Assembly: GCF_017876295.1 (NCBI RefSeq)
Contig: NZ_JAGINT010000001.1
Location: 3,906,001 to 3,970,000, forward strand
DNA length: 64,000 nt
Direction of reading: 5' to 3'
Origin: Kribbella aluminosa
Lineage (GTDB): Bacteria; Actinomycetota; Actinomycetes; Propionibacteriales; Kribbellaceae
Of the stretch, positions 23,468 through 31,264 are shown in pieces (positions within the stretch are counted from its first letter, which is position 1; every line of letters starts with the position of its first letter). Below the pieces are notes generated by a model that was not told the origin of the DNA, ran no database searches, and saw nothing but the letters and a program-made list of their open reading frames with translations. Both the position numbers and the translations under genes were made by a program.

Positions 23468-25584
23468 GCGAGAAAGAGAAGCCGTCCTCGAACGGTGAGC
23501 GTCCGCAGGACCAGATCGCGAACGGGCAGGCGCCGAACGGGCAGGCATCGAACGGGCAGGCACCGGAGGGTGGCGGGCCGGCGACCGTGAAGGCGACCGA
23601 GCGGCCGACCAGCGGTCGCGCGTTCGGGCCGCCCGGAGGTATTCCGGGCGACAAGTCCATGAACTTCCTGCCCTCGGCGAAGCGGCTGCTCGGCCGGCTG
23701 CGTCCGCACCGGGTGCAGGTGGCGGGCGTCGTCCTGCTGGCGATCTTCAGCGTCGGCCTGTCGGTGCTCGGCCCGAAGATCCTCGGTCGCGCGACCGACA
23801 TCATCTTCGCCGGCGCGATCGGCAAACACCTGCCGAGCGGGCTCACCAAGGCCCAGGTGATCGAGCAGACCCGTGCCTCCGGCAACGGCCGGCTCGCGGA
23901 CCTGCTGCAGGGGATCGACCTGGTCCCGGGCGTCGGCATCGACTTCAGTGCCCTGCGCAACGTCCTGCTGCTGGTGCTCGTGCTGTACGTGGGCGCGTTC
24001 TTCCTGTCCTGGGCGCAGGGCTACATCCTGAACGGTGTCGTCCAGCGGACCATTCTCGGTCTGCGGGCCGAGGTCGAGGAGAAGCTGAACAAGCTGCCGC
24101 TGAGCTACTTCGACGGCGCGCCGCGCGGTGAGCTGCTCAGCCGGGTCACCAACGACATCGACAACATCTCCACCAGCCTGCAGCAGACGCTGAGCCAGCT
24201 GCTCACCTCGCTGCTGACGGTGATCGGCGTGATCGCGATGATGTTCGTGATCTCCCCGGTGCTGGCGCTGATCGCGCTGGTCACGATCCCGATCTCGATG
24301 GTGCTGACCGCGGTGATCGCGAAGCGCTCGCAGGTCCGGTTCGTCGCCCAGTGGCGGCACACCGGCGCGCTGAACGGCCAGATCGAGGAGGCGTTCACCG
24401 GGCACGAGCTGGTCAAGGTGTTCGGCCGCCAGAAGGAGATCGAGGCCAGCTTCAACGCGAAGAACGACGAACTGTTCAAGGCCTCGTTCGGTGCGCAGTT
24501 CATCTCCGGGCTGATCATGCCGCTGATGATGTTCATCGGGAACGTGAACTACGTGGTGATCGCGGTGATCGGCGGTCTGCGGGTGGCGTCCGGCACGATG
24601 TCGCTGGGCGACGTCCAGGCGTTCATCCAGTACTCCCGGCAGTTCACCCAGCCGCTCACCCAGGTGGCCTCGATGGCGAACCTGCTGCAGTCGGGTGTGG
24701 CATCGGCCGAGCGCGTCTTCGAGGTACTGGACGCGGAGGAGCAGGTGCCGGAGGACGCGACCCCGGAGAAGGTCACCGACGCCCGTGGGCGGGTCGAGTT
24801 CGAGCACGTGTCGTTCTCGTACGACCCGGCGAAGCCGCTGATCACCGACTTGAGCCTGGTCGCCGAGCCCGGCCAGACGGTCGCGATCGTCGGCCCGACC
24901 GGTGCCGGCAAGACCACGCTGGTGAACCTGATCATGCGGTTCTACGAGCTGAACGGCGGCAAGATCACGCTCGACGGTGTCGACATCACCGACCTCACCC
25001 GGCACGATCTGCGGTCGCGGATCGGCATGGTGCTGCAGGACACCTGGCTGTTCGGCGGCACGATCCGGGACAACCTGCTGTACGGCAACCTGGACGCCAC
25101 CGAGGAGGACATGCTCGCGGCCGCCAAGGCGACGTACGTCGACCGCTTCGTGCACAGCCTCCCCGACGGCTACGACACGGTCATCGACGAGGAAGGCAGC
25201 AACGTCAGTGCCGGTGAGAAGCAGCTCCTCACTATCGCCCGCGCGTTCCTGGCCGATCCCCAGTTGCTGATCCTCGACGAGGCGACGAGCTCGGTCGATA
25301 CCCGTACGGAGGTGCTGGTCCAACGCGCCATGGCCGCCCTGCGCTCCGACCGCACCAGCTTCGTCATCGCCCACCGCCTGTCCACCATCCGCGACGCCGA
25401 CCTGATCCTCGTCATGGAGGACGGCGCCATCGTCGAACAGGGGACCCACACCGAACTCCTCGCCCTGAACGGCGCCTACGCCCGCCTCTACAACGCCCAG
25501 TTCAGCGGCGCAGTAGTAGACATCGACGAAGAAGCGGCCACCCTGGCAACCCCGGCCCCAGCAGGCCGCCCGATGTCCCGTTAA
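23464..25584 (+). CDS. Heterodimeric ABC exporter, catalytic subunit
   Basis: 706 residues. A hydrophilic N-terminal tail of about 65 residues contains the repeat NGQAP/NGQAS/NGQAP. A six-helix membrane domain (about 75-390) with an unusually long first external loop follows, then an ATPase domain with GPTGAGKTT, LLILDEATSSVD and VIAHRLST, all canonical. Its own signature is altered to NVSAGEKQ, as expected if it pairs across the partner's weak site. The start ATG overlaps the previous stop, and GGAGG lies inside the upstream gene. A strong hairpin terminator follows at 25593-25623. Confidence 0.92.
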   Translation: MSEKEKPSSNGERPQDQIANGQAPNGQASNGQAPEGGGPATVKATERPTSGRAFGPPGGIPGDKSMNFLPSAKRLLGRLRPHRVQVAGVVLLAIFSVGLSVLGPKILGRATDIIFAGAIGKHLPSGLTKAQVIEQTRASGNGRLADLLQGIDLVPGVGIDFSALRNVLLLVLVLYVGAFFLSWAQGYILNGVVQRTILGLRAEVEEKLNKLPLSYFDGAPRGELLSRVTNDIDNISTSLQQTLSQLLTSLLTVIGVIAMMFVISPVLALIALVTIPISMVLTAVIAKRSQVRFVAQWRHTGALNGQIEEAFTGHELVKVFGRQKEIEASFNAKNDELFKASFGAQFISGLIMPLMMFIGNVNYVVIAVIGGLRVASGTMSLGDVQAFIQYSRQFTQPLTQVASMANLLQSGVASAERVFEVLDAEEQVPEDATPEKVTDARGRVEFEHVSFSYDPAKPLITDLSLVAEPGQTVAIVGPTGAGKTTLVNLIMRFYELNGGKITLDGVDITDLTRHDLRSRIGMVLQDTWLFGGTIRDNLLYGNLDATEEDMLAAAKATYVDRFVHSLPDGYDTVIDEEGSNVSAGEKQLLTIARAFLADPQLLILDEATSSVDTRTEVLVQRAMAALRSDRTSFVIAHRLSTIRDADLILVMEDGAIVEQGTHTELLALNGAYARLYNAQFSGAVVDIDEEAATLATPAPAGRPMSR
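23521..23565. repeat. Three 15-base in-frame repeats in the ABC exporter tail
   Basis: Units at 23521-23535, 23536-23550 and 23551-23565, all starting AACGGGCAGGC, encode NGQA plus P or S. They form a disordered N-terminal spacer. Confidence 0.75.
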
Positions 25585-25592
25585 CCACACCG

Positions 25593-25623
25593 GAACGGGG
25601 ACGCCACAGCGGCGTCCCCGTTC
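25593..25623. terminator. Hairpin terminator after the ABC exporter operon
   Basis: 13-base-pair perfect stem GAACGGGGACGCC (25593-25605) / GGCGTCCCCGTTC (25611-25623) with loop ACAGC, 8 bases after the stop codon. No T tract follows, as is usual in actinobacteria. Bases 25624-25844 contain no gene that can be supported. Confidence 0.8.
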
Positions 25624-25844
25624 TGCTGCCTGTGGACAACTTCCGCGAGACTTGCGCTGACCGTGGCGTACTTGAGCCATGGCGACTGACGCGGGCCCGG
25701 TACGGCGACGTGGCAACCAACGGCCGCAGCTGGTCGGATCGAAGCTGCACCATCAGGGGCTGAAGTTCCCGCAGGTCGACGGAATCCGGCGGGTCGCGTC
25801 GCGCGTGGATCCAGCGGACACGGTCGGTGGCTTTCGGCTGTTGA

Positions 25845-26093
25845 GTGACTACTTGCAGATGCGCCGAGTGCCGGTGGGCCGGACGTGACGTTCAACCCGG
25901 CGATGGAGATCACCACGAGTCCGCGCTCTACCAACGCTGGGGTCGGCCGGACGCGCGTCCGTGGGAGCGGGTGCTGCGCGAGCACCTTGACCGCTGGATG
26001 GCGAAGTACCCGGGATCCATGCAGCACGACGCGATGTCGATCTCGGCTGACTATGTCGCCTTCAGGGAGTGGCTGGCGGCGGCGCTCGGTTAG
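25845..26093 (+). CDS. Hypothetical small protein
   Basis: 82-codon frame from GTG 25845 with the strong G/C third-position bias of local genes (for example in EHLDRWMAKYPGSMQHDAMS). It begins CRCAEC, a possible metal site. No family is recognised. A second, 69-codon frame at 25679-25888 overlaps its start in another frame with weaker bias, so the pair could be one frameshifted gene. It ends inside the stop of the convergent CGNR gene. Confidence 0.35.
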   Translation: MTTCRCAECRWAGRDVQPGDGDHHESALYQRWGRPDARPWERVLREHLDRWMAKYPGSMQHDAMSISADYVAFREWLAAALG

Positions 26094-26668
26094 CGGGGAG
26101 TGCGGCGGGCGTAGGCGCGGGCGGCTCGGGCTCGGTCGCCGCAGCGGGTGGAGCACCAGTGGCGGCGGCCGTGCGGGATCAGGTACCGGTTGCACGGGGT
26201 GGCTTCGCAGGCGATCAGGGGTTCCCTGCTGGTCAGGAGGTCGGCCGCGTTGGCTGAGATGGTGGCCATGGCGTGTTCGAGGATCTTGTTCGTGGGGCAG
26301 GGTGCGGCGCGGTAGGGCCCGGTTTTGTCGTCCCAGCGGAGGAGCGGCGCGGTGGGGATCCGGGTCAGGGCATCGTTGACGGCGTCGAGGGCCGTCGGGA
26401 GAGCCGGAGCGTCGGCCAGGCGGGCGGCGAAGAGCGAGCGGATGTGTTCGCGAAGGGCGCGGAGTTGAGTCGCACACAGCTCCTGTACGTCGGCGTTCTC
26501 GGAGGCGAGGTTGTGCGCGGCCAGCCAGCTGTTGACGGACGCGGGGTTGCCGAGCAGGTCGACGTACTGGCCGTTGGGGAGGGCGATCGCGGTGTTCGCG
26601 AAGTCCAGCGCGAGCCAGGTGTCCGCGCCGGGCGCGGGCGGAAGCGGTGCATCCAGCATGCCTCTCAT
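26090..26668 (-). CDS. CGNR zinc-finger regulator
   Basis: About 190 residues. The N-terminal ABATE-type stretch reads TWLALDFANTAIAL. The C-terminal finger is C-x4-C (CEATPC), then HWCSTRCGDRARAARAY, the CGNR motif with Asp replacing Asn. Such proteins are putative stress-response transcription regulators. ATG 26668 follows a GATAAT -10-like hexamer on the minus strand (26687-26682) by 13 bases, so it is nearly leaderless; ATG 26659 is an alternative. It diverges from an MFS gene across an inverted repeat and probably regulates it. Confidence 0.85.
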   Translation of the reverse strand: MRGMLDAPLPPAPGADTWLALDFANTAIALPNGQYVDLLGNPASVNSWLAAHNLASENADVQELCATQLRALREHIRSLFAARLADAPALPTALDAVNDALTRIPTAPLLRWDDKTGPYRAAPCPTNKILEHAMATISANAADLLTSREPLIACEATPCNRYLIPHGRRHWCSTRCGDRARAARAYARRTPR

Positions 26669-26693
26669 GGTACAGGTTGCCATTATCCATGAG
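26664..26693. promoter_or_regulatory. Inverted repeat between the CGNR and MFS genes
   Basis: Arms CTCATGG (26664-26670) and CCATGAG (26687-26693) flank 16 bases that include the -10-like GATAAT of the CGNR gene. Likely operator for the divergent pair. Confidence 0.5.
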
Positions 26694-26744
26694 AACGATC
26701 TACCGTGTCTCACGGATACTGAAGTCGTCAACCGTGAGGTGATC

Positions 26745-27899
26745 GTGAAGCTGACAGCGTTGCTGGTGTGCGTGTTCGGGGTGACCACGGGGGAGTTCGT
26801 GGTGGCCGGGATTCTGCCCGCAATGGCGGGGGACCTGAACGTGCCGATCCCGGCGGCCGGCCTGCTGGTGACGGCGTACGCGCTCGGCATGATCGTCGGC
26901 GGTCCGGTGCTGACGGCGATCACGGCCGGCCGGCCGCGGAAGCCGCTCGTCATCGGGCTGCTCGTGGTCGCGGTCACCGGCAATCTGCTGTCCAGCATCG
27001 CGCCCGGGTACGGCGTCCTGTTCGTCGCGCGGATCGTGACCGCGCTGGTCACCTCGACGTTCTTCGCGAATGCGATCGTCATCGCGACCAGCTCCGCGCC
27101 GCCGGAGAAGAAGGCGTCGACCGTCGCCAAGCTTGCCTTCGGCATGAACCTGGCGATGATCCTCGGCGCGCCGCTCGGCACCTGGATCGGCGAGGCGTTC
27201 GGCTGGCGTGCGACGTTCGCGGCGATCACGGCCTGCTGTGCGGCGGGCCTGATCCTGGTCGCCCGCTTCGTGCCCAATGATCAACCTGGCGTCCGGACCC
27301 GGGCACTGGGGGAGTTCGCGGTCTTCCGCAACCGTGACCTGCGTCTCGCGATCACCATCACAGCCGTCGCCAACATCGGCGTACTGATGGTGTTCACCTA
27401 CCTCGCACCATTGCTGACTGGTCCCGCATCGTTCCCCGCCGCTGCCGTTGCCCCGATGCTGCTGGTGTACGGCGTCGGCGCGACGATCGGGAACCTGGTC
27501 GGCGGCCGCCTGGCGGACCGTGCCCTGTTGCCGTCCCAACTCGGCGCGCTCGCAATCGTCGTCCTGCTGCTCGTCGCACTCCGCCTCAGCCCGACCGCGA
27601 TCACCACCGGCGTGCTCGTCTTCGCCCTCGGCGCCGTCGGCTTCTCGGTCATCCCCGGTATGCAGGCCCGTGTCCTCGCCACAGCCGCCGAGGCCCCGAC
27701 GCTCGCGATCGCCGTCAACGCTTCGGCGTACCAGATCGCGGCCGCCTGCGCCGGCTGGCTGGGCGGCCGGGTCGTCGCCGGACCCGGCCTGTCCGCCATC
27801 TACCTGGTTGCCGCCGCAGCCACGGTTCTCGGTCTGGTCCTGACCGGATTCGTATCAGCGCGCCAGGCGGCGTACCGCAAGCTCGGCCAGCAGGGCTGA
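26745..27899 (+). CDS. MFS transporter, DHA1 drug-efflux type
   Basis: About 384 residues, 12 hydrophobic segments. The motif TTGEFVVAGILPAMAGDL in helix 1 is typical of the DHA1/AraJ-like group. The proton-coupling motif C region reads GMNLAMILGAPLGTWIG near residue 130. The likely job is export of a drug or arabinose-like sugar; the substrate is not resolved. GTG 26745 is chosen, with AGG 5 bases upstream; GTG 26739 is equally possible. It diverges from the CGNR regulator. The last 45 bases overlap the convergent amidohydrolase gene. Confidence 0.88.
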   Translation: MKLTALLVCVFGVTTGEFVVAGILPAMAGDLNVPIPAAGLLVTAYALGMIVGGPVLTAITAGRPRKPLVIGLLVVAVTGNLLSSIAPGYGVLFVARIVTALVTSTFFANAIVIATSSAPPEKKASTVAKLAFGMNLAMILGAPLGTWIGEAFGWRATFAAITACCAAGLILVARFVPNDQPGVRTRALGEFAVFRNRDLRLAITITAVANIGVLMVFTYLAPLLTGPASFPAAAVAPMLLVYGVGATIGNLVGGRLADRALLPSQLGALAIVVLLLVALRLSPTAITTGVLVFALGAVGFSVIPGMQARVLATAAEAPTLAIAVNASAYQIAAACAGWLGGRVVAGPGLSAIYLVAAAATVLGLVLTGFVSARQAAYRKLGQQG

Positions 27900-29057
27900 G
27901 GCGTCGGGGAGTACCGAGTCGTCGAAGTTGGCCAAGGGGGAGTGGTTGTCGGCGGCTGCGTCCGGGTCGTCGGCGGCGCAGGCGCTGAGGTTCAGGTAGA
28001 CGCCGGGCACCTCGTTCAGGACGTACGACATGTCCTCGGCGCCGCAGCGCGGGTTCGGGCGTTCGCGGAAGCAGTCGGCGCCGAACAGGTCCTCGATCAC
28101 CGAGCGGGCGAACGCGTACTCGGCCTCGTCGTTGACCGTCACCGGATAGCCGACCTGGTACTCCGCCTCAACCTGCAGGCCGTGTGCCGCCGCGAGGTTC
28201 TCGACGAGCTGGATCGACGACTTCTGCATCTTCGCCCGAGCCGTCTCGGAGAACGTCCGTACGGTCGCGTCGAAGAACGCGTCGTCCGGGATGATGTTCT
28301 CCTTCGTCCCGCCGGCGATCCGCCCGACCGTGAGCACCACCGGGTCGAACACGTCGAACTGCCGGGTGATCATCGTCTGCAGGGCGGTCACGATCTCGCA
28401 CAGCACCGGGATCGGGTCCTTGCCGCGGAACGGCGTCGACCCGTGCGTACCCTCGCCGATCACCCGGACGTGCAGCTGGTCGGCCGCGGCCATGAACGGC
28501 CCGGGCTTGCTGCTCCACATCCCGAGCGGCTGCGACGACGCGCCGACATGCAGCCCGTACGCCGCGTCCGCCCGCCGCCCGGCCGCGTCGAGCACACCCT
28601 CGCGGATCATGATCGGCGCCCCGCCGGAGGTCTCCTCGCCGGGCTGGAACATGAACACCACGTCGCCCGGCAGCTCGTCCTTCAACGCGCACAGCACCTT
28701 CGCCGCGCCGACGAGCCCCGCGACGTGCAGGTCGTGGCCGCAGGCATGCATCATCCCGGTGTGCTGGGACGCGAACGGTACGTCGACGCGCTCGGTGACC
28801 GGCAGCGCGTCCATGTCCCCGCGCAGCAGTACGACCGGACGTGTGGATGACAGCTGCCCGCGACCGCCACGGAGTACGGCGGTCACCGAGGACAGGTCCT
28901 TGCCGAGCGTGATCTCCAGCGGCAGGCCGTCGAGTGCGTCGAGGACCAGTTGCTGCGTCTTCGGCAGGTCGAGGTCGAACTCCGGCACCTGGTGCAGCGC
29001 ACGCCGCAGCGTGACGATCTCCTCGCGGAACCCTTCCGCCAGCTCGCGGGTACTCAT
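27855..29057 (-). CDS. M20-family amidohydrolase
   Basis: 400 residues of the M20D group (hippurate/N-acyl-amino-acid hydrolases). Metal site residues: MHACGHDLH at about 105-113, PGEETSGG at about 140, LHVG at about 170, and a late histidine in NHSP near 373. A dimerisation domain sits in the middle. It probably releases amino acids from N-acyl or indole conjugates; the exact substrate is unknown. ATG 29057 overlaps the stop of the exonuclease gene by four bases, so the two are coupled. Confidence 0.9.
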   Translation of the reverse strand: MSTRELAEGFREEIVTLRRALHQVPEFDLDLPKTQQLVLDALDGLPLEITLGKDLSSVTAVLRGGRGQLSSTRPVVLLRGDMDALPVTERVDVPFASQHTGMMHACGHDLHVAGLVGAAKVLCALKDELPGDVVFMFQPGEETSGGAPIMIREGVLDAAGRRADAAYGLHVGASSQPLGMWSSKPGPFMAAADQLHVRVIGEGTHGSTPFRGKDPIPVLCEIVTALQTMITRQFDVFDPVVLTVGRIAGGTKENIIPDDAFFDATVRTFSETARAKMQKSSIQLVENLAAAHGLQVEAEYQVGYPVTVNDEAEYAFARSVIEDLFGADCFRERPNPRCGAEDMSYVLNEVPGVYLNLSACAADDPDAAADNHSPLANFDDSVLPDASALLAELAVRRLAR

Positions 29058-29995
29058 GCTTTCGGGCCCAGGTCGAGGGCGGACATCACGCGCTGCGCGC
29101 TGCTGCCGAGTTCGAGCAGTTCGACCAGGTCGAGCCAGCGTTCCGGGTCCTTGATCTCGCGCGGCAGCGTCGCGTCGTACGTCCCGACCGGGGCGTCCTT
29201 CGCGACCGCGACCACCTTGGGCGCGACGTCGAGGTAGTCGCTGTCGGCCAGGATCTTCTTCTTCACGCCAGGCGCCATCGGCGTACTCGGGTCGGCGGCC
29301 GCGGCGCGGATCGCATCCAGATCGCCGTACGACGTGACCAGCGCGGCGGCCGTCTTCTCGCCGATGCCCTTCACTCCGGGCAGCCCGTCGGACGCATCAC
29401 CACGCAGCGTGGCGAAGTCGGCGTACCGCTGGGCGGGGATGTCGTACTTCGCGAGCAGCGCGGCCTCGTCGTACACCTCGGCGCGTCCGACGCCGCGGGC
29501 CGCCGTGTAGACGATCCGGACGCCGCGGATGTCGTCGATCAGCTGGAACAGGTCGCGGTCGCCGGTGACGACGTCGACCGGCATCGTCGCTTGGTGCGAG
29601 AGCGTCCCGATCACGTCGTCGGCCTCGTGGTCCGGGGCGCCGACGACCGCGATCCCGATCGCCTCCAGGCAGGCGCGGATGTACGGCACCTGCACCTCCA
29701 GGCGGTCCGGTACGTCCTCGATCTGCTCGCCCTTCGGCGACACGAACTCGACCCGCTGCGCCTTGTACGACGGAATCAGCGCGACCCGCCAGGAGGGACG
29801 CCAGTTGTCGTCCCAGCAGGCGACCATGTGGGTCGGCCGGTGGTTCTCGGCGAGCCGGGCGATGAAGTCCAGCAGCCCGCGGATCGCGTTCGTCGGCGTA
29901 CCGTCGGCGGCCTTCATCGTGTCCGGCACACCGAAGAACGCGCGGAAATAGAGCGACGCGGTGTCGAGCAGCATCAGCCGCTGTGTCTCAGCCAT
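29054..29995 (-). CDS. 5'-3' exonuclease (PolA N-domain homologue)
   Basis: 313 residues, stand-alone form of the 5' nuclease domain of DNA polymerase I. Metal-binding acids appear in MLLDTASLYFRAFFG, in PDHEADDVIGTLSH and in VVTGDRDLFQLID. The helix-hairpin-helix is GLPGVKGIGEKTAAAL at about 200-215. It acts in Okazaki-fragment or flap processing. ATG 29995 is used; no ribosome site is visible and ATG at codon 8 is possible. It diverges from the Lrp gene. Confidence 0.92.
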   Translation of the reverse strand: MAETQRLMLLDTASLYFRAFFGVPDTMKAADGTPTNAIRGLLDFIARLAENHRPTHMVACWDDNWRPSWRVALIPSYKAQRVEFVSPKGEQIEDVPDRLEVQVPYIRACLEAIGIAVVGAPDHEADDVIGTLSHQATMPVDVVTGDRDLFQLIDDIRGVRIVYTAARGVGRAEVYDEAALLAKYDIPAQRYADFATLRGDASDGLPGVKGIGEKTAAALVTSYGDLDAIRAAAADPSTPMAPGVKKKILADSDYLDVAPKVVAVAKDAPVGTYDATLPREIKDPERWLDLVELLELGSSAQRVMSALDLGPKA

Positions 29996-30029
29996 AGGCC
30001 GATGCTTTCATGCCGGGCGCTCGGGGCAG

Positions 30030-30035
30030 TAGGGT
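30030..30035 (+). promoter_or_regulatory. -10 element of a leaderless Lrp gene
   Basis: TAGGGT ends 7 bases before ATG 30043, so transcription should start at the ATG itself. There is no ribosome site. Confidence 0.5.
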
Positions 30036-30042
30036 CTTCGGG

Positions 30043-30483
30043 ATGGAGGACCTGGACCGCAAGATCGTCGGGCTGCTCGCGTCCGACGGCAGGATGAGCT
30101 TCACCGACCTGGGCAAGGCGACCGGCCTGTCCACGTCGGCCGTACATCAGCGGGTGAAGCGCCTCGAGCAGCGCGGCATCATCCAGGGGTACGCCGCCAC
30201 CGTCGACCACACCGCGCTGGACCTGCCGCTGACCGCGCTGATCTCGATCCGGCCGATCGACCCGTCCCAGCCGGACGACTCCCCGGAGCGGCTCCGCGAC
30301 GTCCCCGAGATCGAGTCCTGCTACTCGGTCGCGGGCGACTCCAGCTATGTCCTGGTCGTCCGGGTCGCCTCACCGGCCGCGCTGGAGAACCTGCTCGCGG
30401 TGATCCGCGCCCGCGCGAACGTCTCCACCACCACCACGATCGTCCTCAGCACACCGTACGAACGCCGCCCGCCAGCCCTGTGA
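30043..30483 (+). CDS. Lrp/AsnC-family regulator
   Basis: 146 residues. The N-terminal helix-turn-helix is LDRKIVGLLASDGRMSFTDL, then GLSTSAVHQRVKRLEQRG (about 3-50), followed by the RAM/AsnC effector domain (about 65-140, with IESCYSVAGDSSYVLVVRV). Such proteins sense amino acids. The kamA lysine operon starts about 2.2 kb away, so lysine or a relative is a reasonable ligand guess. The stop TGA overlaps the GTG of the HAD gene. Confidence 0.9.
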   Translation: MEDLDRKIVGLLASDGRMSFTDLGKATGLSTSAVHQRVKRLEQRGIIQGYAATVDHTALDLPLTALISIRPIDPSQPDDSPERLRDVPEIESCYSVAGDSSYVLVVRVASPAALENLLAVIRARANVSTTTTIVLSTPYERRPPAL

Positions 30484-31139
30484 AGGTCCTGCTGACGGAC
30501 CTGTTCAGCACCCTGATCCCCGGCGGCGACGCGTCCCGGGATGCGGTGAACGCCCAGATGGGCGCGGTGCTCGGCGTCGACCCGGCGGCGTTCCAGCGCG
30601 CCTTCGACGCGTCGTCGTACGACCGCTTCATCGGCTCGTACGGCGACCTGCCCGCGACCCTCCGGGTGATCGCCGAACGCTGCGGCGGCGCGCCGACGAC
30701 GGCCCAGGTCCAGGAGGCCACCAGCCTGCGCCGGGCCCTCGCCCGCAACCTCCTGAGCGCCGCGCCGCCGGCGACCCTCGACACCCTCGGCGCGTTCAAG
30801 GCAGCCGGCTGGCGGATCGGCCTGGTCAGCAACATCACCGCCGAAACCCAACTCCAGTGGCCCAACAGCCCGATGGCGCAGTACTGCGACGCAACGATGT
30901 TCTCCGCCGAAGTCGGCGCCGCCAAACCCGACCCAGCGATCTACCGGGCAGCCTGCACGGCCCTCGGCGCCGACCCGACCGACTGCATCTACGTAGGCGA
31001 CGGCAACGACGGCGAACTCCCCGCCGCGGCCGCCCTGGGCATGTACACCATCCGCACCCTCGAACACGCGGACAACGACCCAACCTGGCAAGGCCCAACA
31101 ATCAAAACCTTCGCGGAACTGACGACCCACCTACCCTGA
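30480..31139 (+). CDS. HAD-superfamily hydrolase
   Basis: 219 residues. Motif I reads LLTDLFSTLI (D-x-F-x-T), motif II SNITAE, motif III lysine in GAAKPDPAIY, motif IV YVGDGNDGE. The small cap lies after motif I, as in HAD subfamily IA. It should be a phosphatase of a small phosphorylated metabolite; the substrate is unknown. Coupled to the Lrp gene through a GTGA overlap. A 20-base-pair hairpin follows the stop. Confidence 0.88.
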   Translation: MKVLLTDLFSTLIPGGDASRDAVNAQMGAVLGVDPAAFQRAFDASSYDRFIGSYGDLPATLRVIAERCGGAPTTAQVQEATSLRRALARNLLSAAPPATLDTLGAFKAAGWRIGLVSNITAETQLQWPNSPMAQYCDATMFSAEVGAAKPDPAIYRAACTALGADPTDCIYVGDGNDGELPAAAALGMYTIRTLEHADNDPTWQGPTIKTFAELTTHLP

Positions 31140-31179
31140 CCACCGCCCGAACTCCACCGAAGCCCCCATCGCCGACCAT

Positions 31180-31236
31180 CTTTGAGAAGCCACCGACCAC
31201 GGAGCGGCCGCGAAACTGGTCGGTGGCTTCTCAAAG
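31180..31236. terminator. Long perfect hairpin between convergent HAD and kamA genes
   Basis: A 20-base arm at 31180-31199 beginning CTTTGAGAAGCC pairs perfectly with 31217-31236, with a 17-base loop. It lies 40 bases after the HAD stop and 28 before the kamA stop, so it can end transcription from both sides. The stem is longer than most terminators and its sequence could be a dispersed element. Confidence 0.75.
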
Positions 31237-31264
31237 TCGGATGGGACGGGCGGAAGGTGCGGTA

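Noticed and set aside
25679..25888. 69-codon frame starting at an ATG after the ABC exporter operon
   Set aside because: Weaker third-position bias, no ribosome site, no recognisable family, overlapped by a better frame; possibly part of a frameshifted gene.
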